From Massilia sp. CF038 (GTDB lineage: Bacteria; Pseudomonadota; Gammaproteobacteria; Burkholderiales; Burkholderiaceae_D): a stretch of 64,000 nucleotides of DNA. Below, in pieces: positions 8,441-16,263 of this stretch. Within the stretch, counting starts at the first letter, position 1; each line of letters starts with the position of its first letter. The stretch spans positions 310,001 through 374,000 of the forward strand of contig NZ_FQWU01000001.1 of the NCBI RefSeq assembly GCF_900129765.1, in the 5' to 3' direction. Made by a program: the position numbers and the translations under genes. The notes under the pieces are model-generated. The model was not told the origin of the DNA, ran no database searches, and saw only the letters and a list, made by a program, of their open reading frames with translations.

Positions 8441-9223
8441 ATGAATAACTTGAAATCCCTGCTGGTTGCAATGTCCCTGATGTTCACCGGCGCAGCAAGT
8501 GCCGGCACCATCACCGATACTGGCGCTGGCGCGTACTGGGGCGGCGATCACCATGGCTATGGCGACGTGATTGGTGCCAGCATGTATGACATTCTTTCGG
8601 CTGATGCCCATCTGGACAGCGGCTGGTTGACCGTCAAAATCAACACCAACTTTGCCGGTCATGCTGGCGCAGATACCTGGGCAATGCCCAAAGGCATCGG
8701 TTACGGCGACTTGTTCCTGGCCAACGCCTGGAATGTCGTTGGAAAAGATGCGCACCACACAACCGACAATGCCAAAACCGGTACCAAATGGAACTATGGC
8801 CTGAGCCTGGACAACCGTTGGAGCAACACTGGCGGCACCTTTACCCTGTACGAGCTGAACGGCGCCACCAATGCCGCCAACATCCTCAACTCGGAAAGCT
8901 TCATGACCTGCGCGCTGGTGAAAAGCTGCTACTTCCGTGATGGTCAGGAAACGGCTGTCAAAACCAACTCGAGCACCGTGCACAACACCGGCCTGACCGG
9001 CAAGTGGACCGTCAACGCCAACAAGGACCTGACCTTCGTCATCGACGTACGCGGTACCGCGCTGGCCAACGCTGGCGACCTGGCCCTGCACTGGGGTGAA
9101 ACCTGCCAGAACGACGTCATCGAAGGCTTCGTCGATGTGCCGGAACCGTCGGGCATCGCCCTGGCTGGTCTGGGTCTTGGCCTGATGGCGCTGCGTCGTC
9201 GCCGCGCCAAGGCTGCGGCCTGA
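8441..9223 (+). CDS. PEP-CTERM sorting-domain exported protein
   Basis: 260 residues. N-terminal signal peptide (about residues 1-22, ending near ASA), a central region with no fold I recognise, and a canonical C-terminal sorting signal: VPEPSG, a hydrophobic helix (IALAGLGLGLMAL) and a basic tail RRRRAK. Such proteins are exported, anchored and processed by exosortase, then exposed at the surface or in extracellular matrix. No exosortase gene is in this window. A sigma-54 promoter lies just upstream. Two Cys in the middle (TCALVKSCYF) could form a disulfide. Confidence 0.9.
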   Translation: MNNLKSLLVAMSLMFTGAASAGTITDTGAGAYWGGDHHGYGDVIGASMYDILSADAHLDSGWLTVKINTNFAGHAGADTWAMPKGIGYGDLFLANAWNVVGKDAHHTTDNAKTGTKWNYGLSLDNRWSNTGGTFTLYELNGATNAANILNSESFMTCALVKSCYFRDGQETAVKTNSSTVHNTGLTGKWTVNANKDLTFVIDVRGTALANAGDLALHWGETCQNDVIEGFVDVPEPSGIALAGLGLGLMALRRRRAKAAA

Positions 9224-9271
9224 TTGCCTGTGGCGTCTGACTGGGATTTCAGCGCACGGTGAGCGATAATA

Positions 9272-9291
9272 GGGCTGAATTCATTCAGCCC
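9272..9291 (+). other. Perfect 8-bp stem hairpin abutting the ribosome-binding site of the next gene
   Basis: GGGCTGAA (9272-9279) and TTCAGCCC (9284-9291) with loop TTCA. It has no T-run, so it is not a normal intrinsic terminator; it ends one base before GAGGT (9292-9296), the Shine-Dalgarno of the TTG-start gene at 9303. It may be a leader structure or an mRNA stabiliser. Confidence 0.5.
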
Positions 9292-9302
9292 GAGGTCACC
9301 CT

Positions 9303-9980
9303 TTGAAAGTCCTGTTGTTTGGCGCCACCGGCATGGTCGGGCAGGGCGTGTTGCGCGAGTGTTTGCAGGCTGCCGACGTGGAGCTGGTGCAAACCATCGG
9401 GCGCGCGCCCACCGGCCAGCAGCATCCCAAACTGCGCGAGCGCGTGCATGCCGACATGTGGCAGTACGACGCGATCGCCAGCGAGCTGGCGGAGTTTGAC
9501 GTGTGCTTCTACTGCATCGGCGTCACATCGTCCGGCCTCACCGAACAAAAATACACCCACCTCACGTATGACATGACGCTCGCTGCGGCGGGCACGCTGG
9601 CGCGCGTCAATCCGCAAATGGTGTTCATCTACGTCTCCGCCGCGGGGGCCGACAGCAAGGAGCAAAGCCGCCTGATGTGGGAGCGGGTGCGCGGGCGGAC
9701 AGAAAACGCCTTGTTCAAGCTGCCGTTTCGCGCCACCTATGTCTTCCGACCGGGCATGATCGAGCCGCTGGACGGCATCAAATCGCGCACCACCGCCTAT
9801 CGCATCTTCTACTCGCTGACCAAGCCGCTGCTGCCGCTCCTGCGCGCGGCCCTGCCTAACCAGGTACTGAGCACACGCCTGATCGGGCAAGCCATGCTGG
9901 CGATTACGCGTAGCGGCAGCCGCTCGCGCGTACTGGAAATGGCGGACATCGCGCAGGCTGGCAAGGGCGCGCGGGCATGA
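9303..9980 (+). CDS. NAD(P)-binding Rossmann-fold protein, atypical SDR/epimerase family
   Basis: 225 residues. N-terminal dinucleotide motif GATGMVGQGVLREC, then FYCIGVTSSGLTEQKYTHLTYD and a YVSAAGADSK region with conserved Ser, as in short NAD-dependent epimerase-like proteins. Start is TTG 9303, supported by a well-placed SD (GAGGT at 9292-9296, 6-base gap). Substrate unknown. Its stop overlaps the aldo/keto reductase start (ATGA), so the two are co-translated. Confidence 0.8.
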   Translation: MKVLLFGATGMVGQGVLRECLQAADVELVQTIGRAPTGQQHPKLRERVHADMWQYDAIASELAEFDVCFYCIGVTSSGLTEQKYTHLTYDMTLAAAGTLARVNPQMVFIYVSAAGADSKEQSRLMWERVRGRTENALFKLPFRATYVFRPGMIEPLDGIKSRTTAYRIFYSLTKPLLPLLRAALPNQVLSTRLIGQAMLAITRSGSRSRVLEMADIAQAGKGARA

Positions 9981-10870
9981 ACCGCCGCGATGCGCTGTAT
10001 GCGGTTGCCGCCGGCCTGACCGGGGTGCCGGCGTTTGCCCTGCCATCCATGCTGACACGGCGTGTTCCATCGTCGGGGGAAATGCTGCCCGTGATCGGCC
10101 TGGGAACCTGGCAAACCTTCGACGTTGGCCATAAGCCGTCCGACCGCGCCGAGCTGGAACTGGTGCTCAAGGAATTCGTCGCGCTGGGCGGCCGGGTGCT
10201 CGATTCGTCGCCCATGTACGGCAGTGCAGAACAAGTGGCAGGCGACCTGATGGCGCAGCTGGGTGTGCGCAAGAAGATGTTCGTCGCCACCAAGGTGTGG
10301 AGCTCGGACAAGGCGGCCGGCATGCGCCAGATGGAAGAGTCGATGGCCAGGCTGCGCGCGCGCCCGATTGACCTGATGCAGGTGCATAACATGCAGGACG
10401 TCGAAATGCATCTTGAGACCCTGCGCGAATGGAAGCGCCGCGGCCTGGTGCGCTACATTGGCGTGACCCATTACACTGCCAGCGAACACGAGACGATGGC
10501 CAGGCTGATTGCCAGCGAAGCGGTCGACTTCATTCAGATTAACTACTCGGCAGGCGAACGTCAGGCCGAGCAGCACTTGCTGCCGCTGGCGCGCGAACGC
10601 GGCGTGGCGGTGCTGGCCAACCGGCCGTTTGTGGGCGGTGATGTATTCCGGCGTGTGCGCAGCAAGCCGCTGCCGGCATGGGCGGGCGAGATCGACTGCA
10701 CCAGCTGGGCGCAACTGCTGCTCAAGTTCGTCGTGTCGCATCCGGCGGTTACCTGTGCCATTCCCGCCACCAGCAAGCTCGAACACCTGCGCGACAACAT
10801 GCAGGCCGGCGTTGGCCGCATGCCGGACGAAAAACAGCGGGTCCGCATCGTGCGCCTGCTGACCAGCTGA
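9977..10870 (+). CDS. Aldo/keto reductase with a possible Tat signal
   Basis: 297 residues. The catalytic tetrad is visible: Asp in VLDSSPMYG with Tyr at MYG, Lys in VATKVW and His in MQVHNM. The N-terminus MNRRDALYAVAAGLTGVPAFA has a twin-arginine pair and a short hydrophobic stretch, suggesting export of the folded NADPH enzyme or a relic of it. Coupled (4-bp overlap) to the upstream Rossmann protein. Substrate unknown. Confidence 0.85.
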   Translation: MNRRDALYAVAAGLTGVPAFALPSMLTRRVPSSGEMLPVIGLGTWQTFDVGHKPSDRAELELVLKEFVALGGRVLDSSPMYGSAEQVAGDLMAQLGVRKKMFVATKVWSSDKAAGMRQMEESMARLRARPIDLMQVHNMQDVEMHLETLREWKRRGLVRYIGVTHYTASEHETMARLIASEAVDFIQINYSAGERQAEQHLLPLARERGVAVLANRPFVGGDVFRRVRSKPLPAWAGEIDCTSWAQLLLKFVVSHPAVTCAIPATSKLEHLRDNMQAGVGRMPDEKQRVRIVRLLTS

Positions 10871-10879
10871 TGGCGCAGC

Positions 10880-11206
10880 ATGGCGAAGCGCTGGCACCAC
10901 CATGTGTATGTCATCGAACTGTCGAAGGATGTGCTGTACGAGCCACGCTTCCGCAAGTCCAATCCCGACTATGTGACGGGCAAGCCCTGCGTTTATGTGG
11001 GCATGACCGGGCTCAATCCGGATCTGCGCTTTGACAAGCACAAGGCGGGCATCCAGGCCAACAAATTTGTGCAGGAATATGGCCTGCGCCTGCTGCCGGA
11101 GCTGTACGCGATGTATAACCCGATGCCTTACAAGGGCGCGGCCGAGATGGAAGTGGAGTTGGGAATCGGTTTAAGAGAAGCCGGTTACGGCGTGTGGCAA
11201 GCCTAA
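10880..11206 (+). CDS. Small GIY-YIG-like domain protein
   Basis: 108 residues. HVYVIELS at the N-terminus and CVYVGMTG about 30 residues on resemble the two strands of the GIY-YIG nuclease core, followed by an Arg (LRFDKHKAG) and an acidic residue late in the protein (AEMEVELGIGL). This is a fold-level guess from motif spacing; activity is not shown. ATG 10880 lies 9 bases after the aldo/keto reductase stop. The last 35 codons are repeated as a broken copy at 11350-11462. Confidence 0.6.
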   Translation: MAKRWHHHVYVIELSKDVLYEPRFRKSNPDYVTGKPCVYVGMTGLNPDLRFDKHKAGIQANKFVQEYGLRLLPELYAMYNPMPYKGAAEMEVELGIGLREAGYGVWQA

Positions 11207-11211
11207 CCCCT

Positions 11212-11297
11212 ACATCGCCCTCGCGAAGGCGGGGGCCCATTCCACGTTGCAGAATCCGGTAGCGTGGAATAGGCCCCCGCCTTCGCGAGGGCGATGT
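11212..11297. repeat. REP-like palindromic repeat, copy 1
   Basis: Arms ACATCGCCCTCGCGAAGGCG and its complement enclose a ~25-base loop; the inner ends are ATTCCA and TGGAAT. The repeat starts 6 bases after the stop of the GIY-YIG-like gene. Same family as the repeats at 11468, 17249, 22260, 57744 and 57978; here the arm reads GCCCTC in place of GTCCTC. Long hairpins of this kind at gene ends can also stop transcription. Confidence 0.88.
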
Positions 11298-11301
11298 GGA
11301 G

Positions 11302-11349
11302 TTAGCGCACGCTTTTGAGCAGGAACGATTGCGGGCGGCAGCTGCTGTA
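11302..11349 (-). pseudogene. Detached 3'-end copy of the RNase T2 gene
   Basis: 48 bases matching 11605-11652 (the 3' end of the intact RNase T2 gene) with 3 differences; it would encode the final 15 residues (with Q to P and E to K changes) and stop. No upstream part of the gene is attached; the sequence runs straight into a copy of the GIY-YIG-like gene end. Confidence 0.88.
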
Positions 11350-11462
11350 TGCCAGAGCTGTATGCGATGTATAACCCGTTGCCTTACAAGGGCGCGGCGG
11401 AGATGGAAGTGGAGCTGGGAATCGGATTGCGGGAGGCCGGTTACGGCGTGTGGCAAGCCTGA
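11350..11462 (+). pseudogene. Detached 3'-end copy of the GIY-YIG-like gene
   Basis: Matches the last 35 codons plus stop of the gene at 10880-11206 (compare 11099-11206 with 11355-11462). Nine codons differ: seven synonymous, one Met to Leu, and the stop (TAA to TGA). There is no start codon or 5' part, so it is a remnant. The bias to synonymous changes shows the copy evolved as part of a working gene before it came here. Confidence 0.9.
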
Positions 11463-11467
11463 CCCCT

Positions 11468-11553
11468 ACATCGCCCTCGCGAAGGCGGGGGCCTATTCCG
11501 CTTCACCGAATTCGGAAGCGTGGGGTGGGCCCCCGCCTTCGCGAGGGCGATGT
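11468..11553. repeat. REP-like palindromic repeat, copy 2
   Basis: Same arms as copy 1 (ACATCGCCCTCGCGAAGGCG and complement) with a different loop. Followed by GGGGG and a run of seven T (11559-11565), so on the + strand it has the form of a strong intrinsic terminator. A further short fragment, CCCTCGCGAGGGCGACGT, lies at 11582-11599. The 398-base stretch 11207-11604 holds no intact gene. Confidence 0.88.
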
Positions 11554-11604
11554 GGGGGTTTTTTTCACGTTTCCGAGCCGGCCCTCGCGAGGGCGACGTG
11601 ATGT

Positions 11605-12258
11605 TTAGCGCACGCTTTCGAGCAGGAAGGATTGCTGGCGGCAGCTGCTGTAGGAACGTTTGATCTCGCCATTGCTGCAGCTGCGCGACTGTCCGTTCTT
11701 GTCGAAGCAGGCATGTATCTCGCGCAGGAAGCGTCCGCCGCCGCTGCAGAACGGCAGCACCGAATCGCGCGCCATGCCCGGATTGACCGCCTTGAACGCT
11801 TGTACGAAGTCGCTGTTGGCCACCCGTACTGGCTGCGCCGGCTGCTGGAACTGGCGCGGAATGACCACCTGGTTTTTCAGCCGCGCTGACAGCGCAAAAT
11901 ACGCCGCAGGATCAAGCCCGGAACAAGTCCCGTGCTTTTTCCATTCGTGCCCAATCAGCTTTTCGGACGGGTAGATGGCTGCGTACTTGCCACGCACGGC
12001 GCCTGGCAGCGGCTCACGCGAGCATTCCTGCGGATAGCCCGCTTCGTACTGCGGCCACAAACCATGCAGCACGAAACCCAGCTTGCGCCCGCTGTCGCAC
12101 TGGTCAGGATCGCGATTGGTGGCGCAATACGATGGCGACCAGCTCAAGGCCACGGCGTAGTAATCGAAGCGGCCAGGCGCATCATCGCCACGGCGCGCCT
12201 GGGCACTGGCCGCAAGGCTCAGCATGACAAACAACAGCAACTGGTGCAATGGGCGCAT
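11605..12258 (-). CDS. RNase T2 family endoribonuclease, exported
   Basis: 217 residues with a signal peptide (about residues 1-21, ending ASAQA). Both catalytic blocks are intact: CAS1 FVLHGLWPQ (H65) and CAS2 GHEWKKHGTC (H104, H109), with several Cys for disulfides. Family role: non-specific cleavage of single-stranded RNA in the periplasm or outside via 2',3'-cyclic phosphates. I start at ATG 12258 because GAGG lies 6 bases upstream; a GTG at 12270 is in frame but overlaps the rng stop. Only 8 bp separate it from rng, so it is probably co-transcribed with that gene. Confidence 0.92.
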   Translation of the reverse strand: MRPLHQLLLFVMLSLAASAQARRGDDAPGRFDYYAVALSWSPSYCATNRDPDQCDSGRKLGFVLHGLWPQYEAGYPQECSREPLPGAVRGKYAAIYPSEKLIGHEWKKHGTCSGLDPAAYFALSARLKNQVVIPRQFQQPAQPVRVANSDFVQAFKAVNPGMARDSVLPFCSGGGRFLREIHACFDKNGQSRSCSNGEIKRSYSSCRQQSFLLESVR

Positions 12259-12266
12259 CGAATACC

Positions 12267-13730
12267 TCACATGAGAATAACGTCGTACTGTTCCTGGTGA
12301 TAGGCCGTCTCGACCTGCAGCGAGATCTTCTTGCCGATGAAGTCGCCCAGCATCGCCAGGTGCTGCGATTCTTCTTCCAGGAACAGGTCTACCACTTCCT
12401 GCGATGCGAGGATGCGGAATTCGCGCGGATTGAACTGCTTTGCTTCGCGCATGAGCTCACGCAAGATCTCGTAGCAGATGGTGCGGCTGGTCTTGACCTG
12501 GCCTTTGCCGGCGCAGGCGGGGCAGGGCTCGCACAGAATGTGCGCCAGCGACTCGCGCGTGCGTTTGCGCGTCATTTCCACCAGCCCCAGGGCCGAGAAG
12601 CCTGACACCGACACCTTGGTGCGGTCGCGCGACAAGGTCTTCTTCAACTCCTGCAGCACCGCGTTGCGGTGCTCGTTGTTTTCCATGTCGATGAAGTCGA
12701 GGATGATGATGCCGCCCAGATTGCGCAGGCGCAGCTGGCGCGCGATGGCATGCGCCGCTTCCAGATTGGTCTTGAAGATGGTGTCGGCAAAATTGCGCCC
12801 GCCCACAAAGCCGCCGGTATTGACGTCGATCGTGGTCATGGCTTCGGTCTGGTCGACGATCAGATAGCCGCCCGACTTCAGGTCCACGCGCCGGCCCAGC
12901 GCGCGCAGAATCTCTTCTTCTACGCCATACAGGTCGAACAGCGGCCGCTCGCCCGTGTAATGCTGCAGGCGCGCCAGCTCGCTCGGGGTGTACGCCTGCG
13001 CAAATTCGACCAGCTTCAGGTAATTCTCGCGCGAGTCGACCTGAATGGTCGCTGTCTCGTCATGCACGAAGTCGCGCAGCACGCGCTGGGCCAGGCTCAA
13101 GTCCTGGTAAAGCAGGCTGGTGGGCGGGCGGGTGCGGGCACCGTGCACGATGGCGCTCCAGGTCTTGCGCAGATAGTCAACGTCGGCCGCCAAGTCCGTG
13201 TCGGACGCTTCTTCGGCCATGGTGCGCACGATGTAGCCGCCTTTTTCTTCGGCCGGCAGCAAGCTTTGCAGGCGGGTGCGCAGCAGTTCGCGCTCGGATT
13301 CTTTCTCGATTTTTTGCGAGATGCCGATGTGGCAGTCCTGCGGCAAGTACACCAGCATGCGCCCGGCGATGGAGATCTGGGTCGACAGGCGCGCGCCCTT
13401 GGTGCCGATCGGGTCTTTGATGACCTGCACGGTCAGCACCTGGCCGTCGAACAGGACTTTTTCAATCGGGGTGGGGGCGACGTTCGGGTTGTCGCTGTTG
13501 CGCGCTTCCCAGATGTCGGCCACGTGCAGGAAGGCTGCGCGTTCCAGGCCGATGTCGATGAAGGCCGATTGCATGCCCGGCAGGACACGGACCACTTTGC
13601 CGGAGTAGACATTGCCAGCGAGGCCGCGCGTGAGCGTGCGCTCGATGTGCAGTTCCTGCACGGCGCCCTGCAGAATCAGCGCAACGCGCGTTTCCTGCGG
13701 GGTGATATTGATCAGGATATCTTCGTTCAT
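12267..13730 (-). CDS. rng: Ribonuclease G
   Basis: 487 residues, the normal RNase G length. N-terminal S1 domain (NVYSGKVVRVLPGMQSAFID), catalytic DNase I-like core with Asp residues in IDVNTGGFVGG and ILDFIDM, and the zinc-link CPAC near residue 400. It lacks the long C-terminal scaffold of RNase E. Role: 5'-end maturation of 16S rRNA and mRNA decay in the cytoplasm. Downstream of maf, as in E. coli. Confidence 0.96.
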   Translation of the reverse strand: MNEDILINITPQETRVALILQGAVQELHIERTLTRGLAGNVYSGKVVRVLPGMQSAFIDIGLERAAFLHVADIWEARNSDNPNVAPTPIEKVLFDGQVLTVQVIKDPIGTKGARLSTQISIAGRMLVYLPQDCHIGISQKIEKESERELLRTRLQSLLPAEEKGGYIVRTMAEEASDTDLAADVDYLRKTWSAIVHGARTRPPTSLLYQDLSLAQRVLRDFVHDETATIQVDSRENYLKLVEFAQAYTPSELARLQHYTGERPLFDLYGVEEEILRALGRRVDLKSGGYLIVDQTEAMTTIDVNTGGFVGGRNFADTIFKTNLEAAHAIARQLRLRNLGGIIILDFIDMENNEHRNAVLQELKKTLSRDRTKVSVSGFSALGLVEMTRKRTRESLAHILCEPCPACAGKGQVKTSRTICYEILRELMREAKQFNPREFRILASQEVVDLFLEEESQHLAMLGDFIGKKISLQVETAYHQEQYDVILM

Positions 13731-13798
13731 TGTTCGGTAACACCGTGCCTTGTGTGCAAGACATGATCATACACGGGCAGGGCGCACCTGCGAAACAA

Positions 13799-14422
13799 TC
13801 AGGCCAGGGGAATGCCGGCTTGGCGCAGCAGCTTGGCTGTTTCGAACAGCGGCAAGCCCATGATGCCCGAATGGCTGCCGTCGATATGCTCGACGAACAG
13901 CGCGGCCAGGCCCTGGATGCCGTAGCCGCCGGCCTTGTCGTACGGCTCGGGGGTGGCGCAATAGGCTTTGATGGAGGCGGCCGAGAGGGTTGCAAAGCGC
14001 ACGTCCGACACCTGGGTGATCTGTTCGCACATGCCGGTATGCTGCACTGCAATCGACGTCAATACCTGGTGGGTGCGGCCGGACAGGCGTTCGAGCATGG
14101 CCACTGCTTCGGCCGGGCTGCCTGGTTTGCCGAGAATTTCGCCGTCAATGGTGACGGTGGTGTCGGCGGCCAGCACCGGGCGCACCGTCAGGCGGCGGTT
14201 TTGCACCATGGACCAGGCAAAGGCGGCTTTTTCCAGCGCCACGCGGGCCACGTAGTCGGCCGCCGCTTCGCCAGGCAGAATGGATTCGGTCACATCGGGG
14301 CCGCGCGGGGTATCGTTGCGCAGCATGAGCAGCTCGAAATCGATCCCGATCTGACGCAGCAATTCACGCCGGCGCGGGCTTTTGGATGCGAGGTAAATCT
14401 TTTTGTCGATCGGTTTCTTCAT
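13799..14422 (-). CDS. maf: Maf family nucleoside triphosphate pyrophosphatase
   Basis: 207 residues. Maf signature ASKSPRRRELL at the N-terminus, VLAADTTV and DKAGGYGIQG motifs. Hydrolyses dTTP/UTP-like or modified nucleotides to monophosphates (YhdE type inferred from its place beside rng). 68 bp separate it from rng. Confidence 0.93.
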   Translation of the reverse strand: MKKPIDKKIYLASKSPRRRELLRQIGIDFELLMLRNDTPRGPDVTESILPGEAAADYVARVALEKAAFAWSMVQNRRLTVRPVLAADTTVTIDGEILGKPGSPAEAVAMLERLSGRTHQVLTSIAVQHTGMCEQITQVSDVRFATLSAASIKAYCATPEPYDKAGGYGIQGLAALFVEHIDGSHSGIMGLPLFETAKLLRQAGIPLA

Positions 14423-14437
14423 CGAATTTCCGGATTG

Positions 14438-14911
14438 TCAGACGCGATGATAAGGGTGATTCTGCGTGATCGACCACGCCCTATACAATTGCTCCGCAAG
14501 CATAACACGCACGATGCCATGTGGGAGCGTCATAGAGGAAATACGAATCAGGCCCTCGGCCTTGGCCTTGAGGCCCGGATCGAGGCCGTCGGCCCCGCCG
14601 ATCAGGAAGGCGGTGTCGCGCCCGTCCTGTTGCCAGTTCATTAATTGCTGAGAAAGGCCCACGCTGGTCAGGTCGCGCCCGTGTTCGTCGAGGGCGATGA
14701 GGCGCAGGTTTTTGGCCGGCAGCGCCGCCTCGATGCGCTCACGTTCGAGCGCCATCGCGGTGGCGGCGGTCTTGCTGCCGGAACGCTCCACCGGCTTGAT
14801 TTCCTTGAGCACGATGCGCAGCTCGGGCGGCATGCGCTTCGTGTACTCGGTAAAGCCAGTCTCGATCCAGGCCGGCATCTTGTGGCCGACCGCAGCAATG
14901 ATGAGCTGCAT
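14438..14911 (-). CDS. rlmH: 23S rRNA (pseudouridine-1915 N3)-methyltransferase RlmH
   Basis: 157 residues, the standard length of this SPOUT methyltransferase. Seen: N-terminal [25 protein letters not shown], the knot motif FLIGGADGL and the C-terminal [18 protein letters not shown] and NHPYHR. Acts on the 50S subunit within 70S ribosomes. Six bases after rsfS, in the conserved rsfS-rlmH order. Confidence 0.96.
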   Translation of the reverse strand: MQLIIAAVGHKMPAWIETGFTEYTKRMPPELRIVLKEIKPVERSGSKTAATAMALERERIEAALPAKNLRLIALDEHGRDLTSVGLSQQLMNWQQDGRDTAFLIGGADGLDPGLKAKAEGLIRISSMTLPHGIVRVMLAEQLYRAWSITQNHPYHRV

Positions 14912-14917
14912 GGATGC

Positions 14918-15613
14918 TTACTCTTCGGTCTTCTTGACGCGCTTGATGACCTTTTTGACCGGCACGGCGTCTGCTGGCGCTTTGACGGCGGCCTTTTTGG
15001 CAGCGGCGCGCTTTGGTGGCAATTCCTTGAGCGCCTTGACTGCTGCCGCTTCCGACTTGGTTGGGGCGACCTTGACGACCTTGCCTGCTGGCGTGGCGGC
15101 TTTTTTGGCCGGTGCGCGTTTTGGCTTGTCTTCGGCGGCGGCCTTCTTGGCTGCAGGGGCTTTGCGCTCGCGCACCGGCTTGACTTCCGGCGCTTCCTGG
15201 GTCGAAGCAAGGTGCTTGGACTTCGGTTTTTTCTCGGATGCTTCGGCCGCTTCCGGGGTCGATTTGCGTTTCGCGGCGCCCAGCTTGACTGGCTTGTCGC
15301 CCCAGATTTCTTCCAGACGGTAGTACTGGCGAATTGCCGGCTGCATGATGTGCACGATCATGTCGCCCAGGTCGACCAGCACCCATTCGCCGGTATCTTC
15401 ACCCTCGATGCCGACCACGTCGCCGCCGGCTTCCTTGACCTTGTCGCGCACGGAGGCGGCCAGGGCTTTGGTTTGACGGTTGGAGGTACCCGACGCAACA
15501 GCGATGCGGTCGAAAAGGCTGGTCAGGTGCACGGTGTCGAACACCTGGATGTCCTGGGCCTTGACGTCTTCGAGTGCATCGACGACGAGAGTTTGAAGTT
15601 TTTTGATATCCAT
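14918..15613 (-). CDS. rsfS: Ribosomal silencing factor RsfS with a Lys/Ala-rich tail
   Basis: 231 residues, about twice the usual length. Residues 1-115 are the RsfS domain (KLQTLVVDALEDVKAQDIQV, VASGTSNRQTKALA, WVLVDLGDMIVHIM), which binds uL14 on the 50S subunit and blocks joining of subunits during starvation. The rest is a low-complexity tail rich in Lys, Ala and Pro with PAKKA-like repeats, resembling H1-like or AlgP-like tails. Its start overlaps the nadD stop by one base (TAATG). Confidence 0.93.
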   Translation of the reverse strand: MDIKKLQTLVVDALEDVKAQDIQVFDTVHLTSLFDRIAVASGTSNRQTKALAASVRDKVKEAGGDVVGIEGEDTGEWVLVDLGDMIVHIMQPAIRQYYRLEEIWGDKPVKLGAAKRKSTPEAAEASEKKPKSKHLASTQEAPEVKPVRERKAPAAKKAAAEDKPKRAPAKKAATPAGKVVKVAPTKSEAAAVKALKELPPKRAAAKKAAVKAPADAVPVKKVIKRVKKTEE

Positions 15614-16263
15614 TAGATTTTGTATAAATTATGTTGTTGAATATAGTCTAGCACTACCGGGGAGATAAGCGAGTTTGCCAATTCTCCGCGTTGTAACGCC
15701 GCACGGACCTGGGTGGCTGAGATGTCCACATCCAGCGTCTGTGCCAGGTAAGTGTGGCCAGACGGGGTACTGCGAAGCTGATCCAGGCTCCCCTGGCGCA
15801 GTAAAAATTCTTGAGCAACGGCCGGCGGCAATGCCGCTTCGGCCAAGGCATAACCGGGGCGCGCTGCCACGCCAATGTGGGCCAGCGCGAACAAGTCGCG
15901 CCAGTCGCGCCAGGTGTCGAGCTGCAGCAGCTGGTCGGCGCCCATCAGGAACACGATCGCCGCAGCCGGTCCCAGTTCGGCGCGCAGATTGCGCAGCGTT
16001 TCAACCGTGTAGGTCGGGGTGCTGCGCTCGATCTCCTGGCGGTCAATCGTGATCGGCAGGCTGGCGGCGCGAAACGCCAGCTCCAGCATGGCGACGCGAT
16101 CATCGGCAGCGGTGCGCAAACCATGTTTTTGCCACGGCTTGCCAGCCGGGAGCAGACGCAGTTGATCGGGTTGCAGCGCCGTGTAAAACAGCTTTGCCAG
16201 CGCGACATGACCATCATGGACCGGGTCGAAACTGCCGCCCAGTACTGCAACGCAAAACGTCAC
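15613..16263 (-). CDS. nadD: Nicotinate-nucleotide adenylyltransferase
   Basis: 216 residues. Nucleotidyltransferase motif [11 protein letters not shown] near the N-terminus and the late ISATQVR motif (S-x2-x-R) that binds ATP. Makes deamido-NAD from NaMN and ATP. GTG 16263 is chosen: it overlaps the hemF stop by 4 bp (GTGA) and starts right before the first beta strand; a longer in-frame extension to 16350 lies inside hemF. Confidence 0.94.
   Translation of the reverse strand: MTFCVAVLGGSFDPVHDGHVALAKLFYTALQPDQLRLLPAGKPWQKHGLRTAADDRVAMLELAFRAASLPITIDRQEIERSTPTYTVETLRNLRAELGPAAAIVFLMGADQLLQLDTWRDWRDLFALAHIGVAARPGYALAEAALPPAVAQEFLLRQGSLDQLRSTPSGHTYLAQTLDVDISATQVRAALQRGELANSLISPVVLDYIQQHNLYKI

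Noticed and set aside
11212-11553. Miniature transposon (MITE) or IS remnant
   Set aside because: No target-site duplication, terminal inverted repeat with a separate body, or transposase fragment could be seen; the sequence between the palindromes is explained by copies of the two neighbouring genes.
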